DNA of 22,575 nt from positions 4,673 through 27,247 of the forward strand of contig KV425708.1 of the NCBI GenBank assembly GCA_001632425.1, read 5' to 3'. Shown one piece after another: positions 1 to 9,749 of this stretch. The position numbers and the translations under genes were made by a program. This DNA comes from Neolentinus lepideus HHB14362 ss-1. Taxonomy: Eukaryota; Basidiomycota; Agaricomycetes; Gloeophyllales; Gloeophyllaceae. The first letter of the stretch is position 1; the number at the start of each line of letters is the position of its first letter. The notes beneath the pieces were generated by a model that did not search any database, was not told the origin of the DNA, and worked only from the letters and a program-made list of their open reading frames with translations.

Positions 1-90
1 CGGGGCATTAATACATTACGCTTAAAACATTACTGGGTATTGCATAAGGGTTTGTTAAAATATTAGACATGTAATACATTATTATTACAG
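1..90. other. AT-rich left flank before the retroelement
   Basis: This stretch is AT-rich and shows no coding similarity. Clear reverse-transcriptase similarity begins near position 91. The last bases before it (ttattattacag) resemble a 3' splice site, but I see no exon upstream and regard this as chance. Confidence 0.5.
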
Positions 91-117
91 AACCGGCTGG
101 CGACACACCAATGACGC

Positions 118-2610
118 ATGTTCAATGCACTACGGAAGTATATTGGTAAGATTTGCCACGTCTACTTAGACGACATCGTGATCTGGTCCCAAACCGTCGA
201 GGAACACAAGGAGAACGTGCACCTCATACTGGAGGCCCTACGCGCGGCGAGTCTATTTTGTTCTCTTAAGAAGACTGAACTCTTCGCTACAGAGATAAAG
301 TTTCTCGGCCATATCGTCTCCACCCGCGGCATAGAGGCAGACCCGTCTAAGGTCGACAAAATCCTTGCTTGGCCTGTCCCTAAGTCCTCCTCAGACGTCC
401 GCGCCTTCCTTGGACTAGTACGATACATTTCTGCCTTCCTACCCAAGCTCGCCGAGCACACCGCGATACTGACGCCACTTACGACTAAGGAGGCTGACAA
501 AGAATGGCCGACATGGACCTCTGAACATCATGAAGCCTTCGACGCGATCAAGGCCCTGATAGTGAGCCGCGAATGCCTCACCACGATCGACCACAACAAC
601 ATGGGCGACAACAAGATCTTCGTCACTACGGACGCCAGCAAATCCTGTACTGGTGCCATGCTTTCGTACGGCCCGACGTGGGAAACCGCTCGCCCTGTCG
701 CCTTCGACTCCATGCAAATGCATGGCGCTCAGCTGAACTACCCTGTTCACGAACAAGAACTTCTCGCCATCGTCCGTGCCCTCACCAAGTTTCGCAATGA
801 TCTCTTAGGTGTTCCCTTTACCGTATATACTGACCACAGGACCTTGGAGCACTTCAATACACAGAAGAACCTCTCCCGGCGCCAGTTGCGCTGGCAAGAA
901 TTGCTCTCGCAATACGAATTTGACATCAAATATATCGCCGGTAATGACAACACTGTTGCGGATGCCCTGTCACGCCTTCCTGCAGATGTCGAAGGCGAGT
1001 TCCCCGCTGATGTAGAGATGCTGATGCTGTCCCCGCATAGCACAGTTGCTGCACTTGCCCTACTACCCGAGGTTCCGGATCGTACCAAATCTCTCCTGAC
1101 GATCGCATCTGATGTTTCAATACTAAAGACGATCAAGACTGGCTACACCAAGGACAAGTTCTGCGAACGGCTACTCGCAATGGCAGACTGTATGGACGGT
1201 GTGAGTGTGCGTGACGGCCTTCTCTATGTCGCAAACCGCCTCGTTATACCGCGCTGGGGCGACCTATGGGAGACCTTGTACCATTTGGCTCACGACGCGC
1301 TTGGACACTTTGGTTTCGAAAAGTCTTACGCTTCGCTCCGAGACTCGTACTACTGGCCCAACATGCGGCGAGACCTCGAATGCGCGTACCTGCCTTCCTG
1401 CCCCTCATGTCAACGCAACAAGGACAGGACCAGCAAGCCGTCCGGTCCCCTCCATCCACTCCCTGTCCCCGACAATCGCTGCGACTCTGTCGGTATTGAT
1501 TTTATCGGCCCCCTGCCCGATGATTCTGGGTTCAATGCAATAGTGACTTTCACCAACCGCCTTGGATCAGACATCCGCTTAGCACCCACTCGGACGGATA
1601 TCACCCCCGAGGCCTTTGCGACTACCTTCTTTGATGTCTGGTATTGCGAGAATGGCCTCCCGCTCGACATCGTAAGCGACCGTGACCACCTGTTCTTGTC
1701 AAAATTCTGGGCAGCCTTCACGAAACTGACTGGAGTCAAGCTGAAGATGTCTACGTCATTCCACCCCGAAACAGATGGTGCTAGTGAACGCACAAACAAG
1801 ACCGTCAATCAGTCCATTCGATACCACGTGGATCGCCTACAATCAGGATGGGCTAAGTCCCTCCCACGTGTCTGTTTCGCCATTATGAACACACTAAACA
1901 CCTCTACAGGATACACCCCCTTCCAACTTCGACATGGCCGGTCACCCCGTGTTATACCCCCCCTTGTCGCAGAAGCGCCTCCCTCTAAGGATGCGATTGA
2001 CGCCCATGCGATCATCCAACGCCTTGAGAACGACGTCGCTGAGGCCCGCGACAATCTCCTTGCGACCAAGGTGGATCAGACCCATTTTGCAAACAAGCAC
2101 CGCAACAAGGAACATGTCTATTCCGTCGGTGATTTCGTGCTACTCTCTACGAGAAACAGATGACGTGACTACAAGCGAAAAGGCGAGTTTCGGGTTGCCA
2201 AGTTCATGCCTCGGTTTGATGGCCCCTACAGGATCATCGAGGCCTACCCCGAACGCTCTGTATATACGCTCGACCTCCCCCCGTCTACTAACATTTTCCC
2301 CGAGTTTCATGCCAAACACCTCATCCCATATCACGCCAACGATGACGACCTCTTCCCCTCCCGCAAGCTCGCGCGACCTGCGCCAATCGTCACCGAAGAT
2401 GGCCAACAGGAGTGGCTTGTCGAGAAGATCCTGGATGCTCGCCGACGGGGCCGCGGTTGGCAATACCTCGTCCGCTGGTCTGGATACGACGAACGTGACG
2501 ACTCGTGGCTCCCCGGGCGCGAACTCCAAGACTGCGAAGCTCTTGACCATTGGCTCAACAGCCACCCCCAAGACATAGGACATGATTCCTTGGAGGGGGG
2601 AGGAGTGTAA
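118..2610 (+). pseudogene. pol: Ty3/gypsy pol fragment (RT end, RNase H, integrase, chromodomain) with one in-frame stop
   Basis: The frame opens inside the RT palm: YLDD is at residues 16-19. RNase H follows, with candidate catalytic residues D172, E214 and D239. Next is the integrase, with an HHCC-type zinc region (LAHDALGHF ... CPSCQ) and core residues D461, D521 and E557, which is DD35E spacing. A TGA at 2161-2163 interrupts the frame after LSTRNR. The same frame then continues without shift through MPRFDGPY to a chromodomain (WLVEKILDAR ... YLVRWSGYD, about 2410-2570) and stops at 2608-2610. In related elements an arginine commonly stands at the stop, so CGA to TGA, a CpG-type transition, is the simplest explanation. 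Chromodomains of this class guide integration to modified chromatin. Loss of the 5' half means the copy cannot be autonomous. Confidence 0.9.
2592..2605 (+). other. Polypurine tract of the retroelement
   Basis: The uninterrupted purine run GGAGGGGGGAGGAG lies immediately before the TG that opens the presumed 3' LTR. This is the position and composition expected for the primer of plus-strand synthesis. It overlaps the last codons of the pol frame. Confidence 0.75.
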
Positions 2611-3026
2611 TCACGGATGCTTACAACGGACGTCACCGACCCACGGAACCTTTCGTCATAGGCGCTCGAGACCGCGCCTTCTGATTGGTTGGACAACTCT
2701 TGTAGTTCGCTCGCCTTAAAAGGCGGTGAACCTCGGCTTGTACCTTAGTTTTTCCTTTCCCTCCGTTCTATTGCTTATGCTATAGGCTGCGTTCTACGTT
2801 CTATTTGCGTGCTAAGTTCTCGACCTCGGCCAGTGAGGCTTCGGCCTTTCAACAGCTCGGCATAGAGAGACGAATTCACTCTAGATCCAAGGATTGGCGG
2901 CGTGAACCTCCGGGACCATATATACTGACACTAGATCTCACTTCTTGCAGGGTGTCTTATCAGATTTTCATTAAGCACCAAGACTATCGGTGTCGGGAAA
3001 TACTAGCAAAGATTCACACTGTCACA
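2606..3026 (+). repeat. 3' LTR (right boundary uncertain)
   Basis: It begins with TGTAATCACGG right after the polypurine tract, and the pol stop codon TAA lies inside its first bases. At 2712-2725 a perfect short palindrome (CGCCTT-AA-AAGGCG) surrounds a TTAAAA TATA-like core, a plausible LTR promoter. Pyrimidine-rich sequence follows at 2740-2770. With only one LTR in the window the U5 end cannot be fixed; 3026 is a guess based on a terminal CA. Confidence 0.5.
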
Positions 3027-3064
3027 GCGGAGGAACTGCTCCGTTGAGATGTATGGTAGAGCTC

Positions 3065-3145
3065 ACCAGCCTGTAATTTACATGTAAAATAGCCCTATTT
3101 TACCGGTTAATTAGCGTTAATTAGGCCTACAGCCTGCTGGCTGGT
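3065..3145. repeat. Fold-back segment with nested palindromes
   Basis: This 81-bp stretch is bounded by a 7-bp inverted repeat (ACCAGCC at 3065-3071, GGCTGGT at 3139-3145). Inside are the 12-bp palindrome TTTACATGTAAA (3077-3088), the inverted repeat GTAAAATAG-CC-CTATTTTAC (3084-3103) and a direct repeat TTAATTAG (3107-3114, 3117-3124). It may be a miniature fold-back element or just AT-rich spacer. Nothing else is recognisable from 3027 to 3600. Confidence 0.4.
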
Positions 3146-3625
3146 AAATTCCAACAGTCAATTAGGTCCTGTCCCAATTTCCCCAAACCCTACTTCTCAG
3201 GCTCGTGTGGTGCACAGCCATCCTTTCAGGCTATATTGATGTCCTGACCTGTCTAGAGTTACCGCGGGTACTGTCAGCAGCAGAGCAAACAGGGAAGCAT
3301 AGATGGTGACCATAAGCACACCAGACCCAGACACATACACAAACTGAAGGCAGGTCAATTGCACGGACTGAGGAAAGTACATCCAGTGGCACTAGCTATC
3401 AAAAGTGCAAAATTGTTTGTACATATTTGTTCCTGTGGCTGAGCATCCAATACAACCAATCCTAACAGGTACAACTGACAGCCTTGCTGGAAAGACACCA
3501 CAAACTTGAAGATTCTTCTTGACAAATCATTGAAAGGTCTTGAATCGTTACGTGCGTCTTAGCATGCCACTCACCGCCATGGTGCATAGATTACTGATCA
3601 GATAAAGGTGTCAGACAAAATCTCA

Positions 3626-4999
3626 ATGGGCTTTACAATGGAAGACGTTTGCTCTTCAGTGGAAAGACTCCCTCTTGAGCTATTGCTAGAGATCTGGAGA
3701 CATCTCATACCAACATCGATGCAATTCCATCAGAAACATGCACCATTTCCACTGGTTGTGTCCTGGGTCAACCGTCGATGGCGGAACTTTGCTGTCGGGG
3801 CACCTGAACTCTGGTGCTACATCAATGTCTTCCTTAAGCAGTCATCCGAGTTTGTCGATATTCAGCTTCGGCGATCTCAGGCCCTACCACTATCAATTGC
3901 TGTCGATGTTCCCGTCGATAAAGCCCCAGAAAACACTGTTGAGCATGCTCAAATAGTTTCGCACTTAAACAATCTTTTCACGGTCCTTCGACAGCACTTG
4001 CCTCGATGGCAAGAATTTAAGGCCAGCATACATGGCTCCGATCCAATGAGCAGGTTTTGTCCCTTATACGTAAACGTCACTTTCCAAGCCCTACAAAAGG
4101 CTTTTGCACCAACTCTCAGGCGATTACACATCCATATTGGTCAACCTGGGGTGTTTATCAAGATATTTACTGCTGGCGCCCCAAGACTCGCGCACGCGTC
4201 CTTCCGAAGTATATCCATCACGAAACAAATCCCTCACTTGATTGGCCTCACATCTTTATCTCTGGACCATGTCTGTCTCATGCCACCTGCCGCGCTTCAG
4301 ATCATCGCTGTAGGCTGTCCCACACTGTCGCGCCTCTCGTTCACCGGAAGATGCATACTTTCTCGCGGCACGCCTCTTCGAGAGGATACGGTAATCCACT
4401 TCTCAGCTCTTCTATCGCTCTCTCTCGTAGAGACTATTCTTGAGATCGAAACCGTTAATGACTTCGGGTCTGGATGGCCCCTGGTCGCCAACTGTTTTCC
4501 TCTCTTCTCTGCGCCCAATCTTCTGGATCTTCATATAGCGAAAGCAGGGCCGAAAGCCATGCGGGTCCTATACCATGCTCTTGTGACGAACGCATCGCAT
4601 TCTAAATTTCCTCTCTTGTCAGAGCTGCACCTCTACGAAGTTCAGTGCACAAAAGCGCATGTCAGAGACATCTGTCATTGTCTCCCTTCGATCGAGATTC
4701 TCCGTGTTGACGATCTCGGCCGCCTTCCCAGATTCGAATGCCTTGAGGCGTTGGTGCCAGACGCCAGCGTCCAGGCAAATCCCGTCTGCCCAAATCTGCG
4801 TCTGCTGTCCTGGGTGACAACGGCGCCTGCGAAGTATCTGCGGGGGCGTATGCAGACGCTGCTGCAGAAGAGAATCGTATGGGACGGTCCGGCGGTCCAA
4901 CTCGAGTTGTCGCAGCAAGCTGGAGTTGGTAAGGCGACTGACATGGACTGGATTATTGCTGGAGAAAAGGCCGAAATTACACGAATACCGGCTTGTTAG
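3626..4999 (+). CDS. F-box domain protein
   Basis: This single-exon gene encodes 457 residues. The N-terminus carries an F-box (VERLPLELLLEIWRHL, about residues 13-28) followed by VSWVNRRWRNFAVGAPELWCYI, the usual basidiomycete F-box continuation. The rest is rich in leucine and looks like irregular leucine-rich repeats (for example RRLHIHI, LTSLSLDHVCL, LLSLSLVET, LLDLHIA, LSELHLYEV). F-box proteins bind Skp1 in SCF ubiquitin ligases and use their C-terminal repeats to pick substrates; this role is inferred from the family. The frame is open back to TAG at 3587, but there is no ATG before 3626. A second ATG at 3638 has a better context (A at -3, G at +4) and may be the real start. No introns or damage are visible. 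Large divergent F-box families are common in Agaricomycetes. Confidence 0.85.
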   Translation: MGFTMEDVCSSVERLPLELLLEIWRHLIPTSMQFHQKHAPFPLVVSWVNRRWRNFAVGAPELWCYINVFLKQSSEFVDIQLRRSQALPLSIAVDVPVDKAPENTVEHAQIVSHLNNLFTVLRQHLPRWQEFKASIHGSDPMSRFCPLYVNVTFQALQKAFAPTLRRLHIHIGQPGVFIKIFTAGAPRLAHASFRSISITKQIPHLIGLTSLSLDHVCLMPPAALQIIAVGCPTLSRLSFTGRCILSRGTPLREDTVIHFSALLSLSLVETILEIETVNDFGSGWPLVANCFPLFSAPNLLDLHIAKAGPKAMRVLYHALVTNASHSKFPLLSELHLYEVQCTKAHVRDICHCLPSIEILRVDDLGRLPRFECLEALVPDASVQANPVCPNLRLLSWVTTAPAKYLRGRMQTLLQKRIVWDGPAVQLELSQQAGVGKATDMDWIIAGEKAEITRIPAC

Positions 5000-5552
5000 C
5001 AGTGAATCATCTGCAGCCGAAGTGGCCTCGCCCCCAAAGCGATGTGGCGAGAATGCTGCATAGTTTAGTCTCGCTACGCTGCTACGGCCACGGCATTGGT
5101 TGCCCGTCGCGACGACGGACGATTACGCTACTTGGGGACTTATGGAGACTTCTTTGGCTAGGCCGTGCTCGCCGCAGTACTATTATGTCGCTCCTTTTCC
5201 GAGGCGTACAACTTGAGTGGTTTGTATTATGTTGTCCTGAATCTAAGCCGTCATTCGTTTAAGGCTGAATACGGTTCCTTTCAAGGTTTAGATTCTGAAC
5301 AACCTTGATCAAGTATAGAACACCCCACTGTTACTGCATGAATAGATCATTAAACTGGCGGTTAAGCCCACGCTTGAGGGGAAGATCTGATTGGTCCAGG
5401 CTCAAAACCGGCGGTGCCTATCTTACGAAGACCGTCATTTCACCGCCACGTAGAAGCCTAGACTCACGGTACGTTCATGATTATTCCCACTGACATTCAT
5501 GTATTTGAACACATCACGATAGTAGCCCACGAAAGCGTCGCTTGATCGTCAT
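5000..5552. other. Intergenic spacer, no gene seen
   Basis: The stretch between the F-box stop and the monooxygenase relic holds only short frames with no motif. A 10-bp palindrome, CTTGATCAAG, lies near 5303-5312. Confidence 0.5.
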
Positions 5553-7200
5553 TTCGTTGTCGTAAGTGGCGGAATTGGCGGATTGGCGTGTGCTATTACT
5601 TTGAGACACGTCGGACACAACGTGGTCGCCCTGGAGGCAGATATAGCAAGGACATAGTGAGGCTTGCGATCCCCGTCTTGATGGTCGAATCAGATGTTAC
5701 CCTTGAAAACAGAAATCAGGCGGTTACCGCGTCCCCGCAAATATGTCTAAGCTCCTGTAAGACTGGGGTTTGAAGGACGATCTGGATCAGATAACCGAGC
5801 GGACGCAGAATGTCGTTCTGTGAGAATCCTCTCTCCTTAGATCGTTGGATGTACTATTCAGTTGAAAATGCATACAGGGACATCCGGTGAAGTCTTCCAT
5901 ACCGCGGACCAGTGGTGATCCCAACTAGCGGCGGTGAACTCATTCTTATGCGCCATATACACCTGCGTCGAATGTTGAAAGTCAAAGCCCTTTCGTTGGG
6001 CGGGCGTCATAACGCACTTGTTGGCGTAATCTCCGAATATATGGACGGTAAATCAGCCGTGTCGCTCCAGACTGGGGAAATACTTAGGTTGTGATTGACG
6101 CGGAGGCGCAAAATCAGAGGAAAGGGGAGCACATACAACATTACTAGAAATCCACGGAGCTGGTTTGTGTGCGAAATCATCTTCTATAACGTCCCTGTAG
6201 GGTTGAACTGATAATGTTTTTTTTTTGCGGAATTGTCTATTCCTAGCATGATGCTCAAACGCGAGGAGATGCTGAAGCACCTTGAATTTGATATACTATC
6301 GCCATCTGACGTATGTCAATTGGATTATCTTCTGGTATAGGGCAAACCTGACCTTCCTGCATAGCCAAGCCTGTTCTGCCTGTGCGGCCGTAAGTGCGGC
6401 CGGTCTGCATCCCGGCGGTTAGCGCACTATATCAATGTAACGATCCAGGCCAAGAAAAAGGGAACGTAGCTGTGACCATCAGGGTGCCAGACGACGGAAC
6501 ACCCACAGAACGTGGGCAAGAAGCGTGGTACCAAGCAATCTCCAAGGAAAGTGTGGCCAAACTTACTGGAGACAGCAATTGCTCGTGAGCATACATAGCT
6601 TTTGATTCAGACAATAAGCGGATGTTGATATATGAACTTCCCATGATCCCTCTCCCCATTGACTTGTAACAGAATAAGTAAAAAAATGGAATTATGCGAC
6701 GGAGCACTCCGCCTGAATGGTGTGGAAGATGCGGATTTTCCAGAGTGGATCCACCCCGCCGCACCAATAGTCTTGACTGGCGACGCTGCGCATCCTTTCA
6801 CCGTGCGCTCTCTTCGCATCACTTTCATAGTATGGCTCTGATTTTGCGTGCCCAGGGCGCATCTCTGTCCCCAAGCAGCACGGCAGTCGAGGACGCCGCC
6901 TGCCTAGAGCAGCTCTTCTCTTACATCACGCGGCGCAACCAACTCCTCTCCCTCACCTCTGTCTTCCGGGAGAACCGGCAGCTGCGCGTGCGCGAGTCGG
7001 AGGAGTTCATGGTCCGCCAGCAGCTCATCTTGGATGCTCCTGAGGAGATGCTCAACTCCGTTGAGTCTGCGTGGCAGGGCATGGGCATCGCGACTCAGGA
7101 GACACTCGGAAACTCGAGTGTGTGCGATGATTTGCTGGAGGTGTTCGCGGACGAGGCGGAGGACGCCGCAAGTGATTGGTGGATTGCTGTACGAACGTGA
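5553..7200 (+). pseudogene. FAD-dependent monooxygenase (salicylate hydroxylase-like) relic
   Basis: Conserved blocks of a group A flavoprotein monooxygenase appear in the right order but in different frames. At 5553-5645 is the FAD dinucleotide fold (FVVVSGGIGGLACAITL, then VVALEAD). At 5719-5820 is VPANMSKLL, a TAA stop at 5758-5760, then DWGLKDDLDQ, matching the usual xxWGLxxxLD block. At about 5927-6093 is GGELILMRHIHLRRML and KALSLG. At 6450-6580 is VTIRVPDDG and WYQAISKE. At 6740-6805 is PEWIHPAAPIVLTGDAAHPF (GDAAHP at 6779-6796). At 6853-7197 is RAQGAS ... AVEDAACLEQLF, ending in the family-like C-terminus EDAASDWW. Introns could explain some frame changes, but the stop inside a conserved block and the lack of an upstream ATG (TAG at 5523) indicate a pseudogene. 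Intact relatives hydroxylate aromatic substrates using NAD(P)H and O2. Only the last exon-sized piece is still open (from ATG 6832). Confidence 0.8.
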
Positions 7201-7936
7201 GACTGGGCAGCAGACGCCCTCAAAACTTGTGATGCCGGTGAACCGGGAGGTGGAGGTTGCTCGGTAAGATTTTGGTGCATCATGCAGTAATTGAGCTATA
7301 CCTATCACATTTCAATTGGAAGTCATCCTTGTCCCGGCGCTATAGTATATTCCCTGTTGTAGGTACAAGTAGAAGACAGGCTAGAGGTTCTGTGCTATGG
7401 AGTTAGGCATATTAACGGCCATCAAGCCACTTTTGGTGGGGACGCATACAATTTTAACGTTCGATGGAGTCACCCTCCAATAGCCCTGTGAAGTCGAAAG
7501 ATTTGGTTCTACCAAATCTTAAGTAGCGCAATGCACATATGTATATAAAGGAACACTCAAGCGGAGTAGAGTGGCATAGAGTGGATAAGAATTCCGCCGT
7601 GTCAATAAGCACTAATACACTATGATACAACTAACTCTAAATCCAAGGTATAGAGTTGACTATTCAAGAAGACAAGACTGAACGGAACAGAACGGCAAAC
7701 TTCACAGCATCGGCTCCAAGGACTACATACCACAGGATAAGTTACATGGAGGCACATCAACTCCAGCGAGGGTGACGGCACGACGAAAACATAGCGAACA
7801 AGTAGGGGCCTGACAAGGGCTAGCGTACACCAGCGTGACTAGGGTGAAATATAGATTTTATATCGTAGAAGATAGACGCGAAGAGAGCATCATTGTCCTA
7901 GCTTGTCGTGGACGAGTCGGCAGGAAGGGGATGTGG
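7201..7936. other. Intergenic spacer between convergent genes
   Basis: I see no coding block between the monooxygenase relic and the BTB gene, which end toward each other. The spacer holds the hairpin listed separately and a TATATAAAG sequence near 7541 that serves no visible gene. Confidence 0.5.
7498..7520. repeat. Perfect 10-bp inverted repeat with 3-nt loop
   Basis: AAGATTTGGT at 7498-7507 and ACCAAATCTT at 7511-7520 flank the loop TCT. It sits about 300 bp after the monooxygenase stop and 417 bp beyond the BTB stop. It could act in transcript ends or be incidental. Confidence 0.55.
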
Positions 7937-9160
7937 CTACACGGTGTTCTAGAGAAGTCGCGAGTCAGCACCAGTACTGATGGAAAGCAGTCGGAAGTGG
8001 GCCGTACATACTTTGACTACTGACCACTGAACAATCATATTCTTCGCGCGCTCTTGTAGATGCTGACGGCACACCGCGCATGGCAGCTTGTCGATAAGTG
8101 GATTGAGCGTCTGCTTTATTGTCGTAATCGGCAGATCTAATCAAGTATAAGTCAATACCAGACAGCAGGGGTGATACCAGGTGTAAATCACGTAACAAAT
8201 CAACATAGACTATCCTACTTACCAGGCCGGGCGTCCCACGCGAGGTACGCCGCTGCCAACGCCCACACACGCACCATCTGCTTCTGGTCTGCAAAGTTGC
8301 ACGTGCTGATGGGGGGATGGGGGGGTGGCGGGCAGAGGAGGAGACGCTTCAGGACCTCGACACGCCCGAGGTGCAGGAAGAAGAGGCGTTTGAGGTACAA
8401 AGGGCCCATGCGCACGACCATGTCGTCGGAGAGGGTGGACAAGGGGAAGCTCAGGAGATGCGAGGAGGCGGCAACAGCGAGCTCTTCTAAACCATACTGG
8501 GATGCGACGGTGTAGACGTCGATAGAGTTTAGAGGAGCGACAGACATTAGATGTTGGTACAGGCGTGACGAGGGGACGACCAGCTTCTCCAGTGATGCGC
8601 CGTATTTGTGGAGTGATTGAACGGTGGCTATTAGGCAGTCCACAGTGGGGTTGTACTGCGCAAAGGACAGATCGTAGACGACATGGAAGAGGATGTTCAG
8701 AACATTCGCCGTCTCGGCAGCGGGCAGAATCGGACACTCGTCAGCCTCTTGGGAGGGTAACGGTAGACAAGAATTGAAGTCGTTGTTGGAATTGTTGAGA
8801 AGTCGATGTGAATGGACGTAAAAGAATACACCGTCTGATGAGGCGAAAACGATATCTGGAGGATGTGGATCGACTGCTGCGCCGGGATAGAATGCTGTGG
8901 ATACGGAGATCGTCAACCCGCTCTCGAAATCATCGTCGGGAGTCATGGCAATGTCTGACGCCTGCAACAGGCTCAGTACGGGCGCGTGATACGCTCAGGA
9001 TCGCACTCACCGAAGGTGTAGGCATCTGCTGCCACCCCACGGCCTGGTTACTCATCTGCGAGCCCGATGGACCCTCGCCAACATCCTGTAGATCATGTAG
9101 GTACTGTTCATCAATGGGGCAGACAAATTCTTGAAGATATTCGGGATTCGTAATGTCCAT
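7937..9160 (-). CDS. BTB/POZ domain protein
   Basis: I rebuild four exons: 9160-9011, 8961-8223, 8136-8012 and 7948-7937, giving 341 residues without a stop. Introns are 49 nt (GTGAGT...TTGCAG), 86 nt (GTAAGT...GATTAG) and 63 nt (GTATGT...CTCTAG), and all phases agree. The start is ATG at 9160; the codon before it is GTG. Residues about 83-190 form the BTB/POZ fold (PPDIVFASSDGVFFYVHSH, then VLNILFHVVYD). The following helical part has VYTVASQYGLEELAVAAS, and the end (AWALAAAYLAWDAR-like, then CAVCRQHL and MIVQWSVVK) matches the layout common in basidiomycete BTB proteins. The last exon codes only three residues and the stop. BTB domains mediate dimerisation and often recruit Cullin-3 ligases; the role of this one is unknown. 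Confidence 0.85.
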
Positions 9161-9749
9161 CACGACTTCAGGTAGGGCTGATGATGCACGAGAGAACGCG
9201 AGTCAGTTCCTGCATGTCGAACAAAGAAAGACACGCACGCAGAAGGGAATCCGAGTGAGTTGTGGTATGTCAGTAAAATTATCGAAGAGCTAGTCCATAA
9301 GTATGAAATAGTAGCGGAGGGGTGCATGTTTGTGACAGACAAGTAAAGCGTATATAGTCTTGCTATCACTGAGACGGCTCAACAACGGACGGAAGGTGCC
9401 GATGCAGTAGTATCGCCGCCCTTGCCGACCAGCACGCCGCGGCACTGCCTCACTAGTAGGTTTTAGGTTCACGAACAGCAAATATATATTTGTCGCACAC
9501 ACGGCGTGAACGACCAATAGGGAGTTTGGTACGACCCTTGCCTCTGCCTCGCGATATGGACCGTCGAGCACAACGTCGCCTGGCTTTTCCTAATGCCTTC
9601 CAAATTTCACGAACATCAGACAAATACTTTCAGATACCACTCCACTAATCAAACCAGTACTGCGCCGACGTCCCCAATCCATGCCAGAAAGCTCCCAAGT
9701 GGTCATCAGCTGGCTCCATGATAGGCCGAACGACAAGAATAGATCCGGG
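9161..9749. other. Upstream region of the BTB gene, no gene seen
   Basis: This spacer lies between the BTB start and the end of the acyltransferase relic. It contains short frames without motifs and an AT-rich patch (AAATATATATTT, about 9480-9491). It should include the BTB promoter, but no specific element can be assigned. Confidence 0.4.

Larger units (their letters stand above)
91..3026 (+). mobile_element. 5'-truncated Ty3/gypsy chromovirus with 3' LTR
   Basis: The element keeps the end of the reverse transcriptase, RNase H, integrase, chromodomain, a polypurine tract and a 3' LTR. Gag, protease, most of the reverse transcriptase and the 5' LTR are missing from the left side. The order RT, RNase H, integrase, chromodomain defines a Ty3/gypsy chromovirus. 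Homology fades near 91, where a degenerate NAPATFQ-like motif can be read around an in-frame TGA (112-114). The right end is a guess, because there is no 5' LTR to compare; I placed it at a TG...CA-compatible CA near 3026. Confidence 0.8.

Noticed and set aside
80..92. 3' splice site before the retroelement fragment
   Set aside because: The sequence resembles an acceptor but no upstream exon exists, and the element is not a host gene.
2805..3047. 80-codon plus-strand frame in the presumed LTR and flank
   Set aside because: No recognisable similarity; LTR sequence often has chance frames.
4993..5262. 89-codon plus-strand frame after the F-box gene
   Set aside because: No motif, and it opens at the F-box stop in a different frame.
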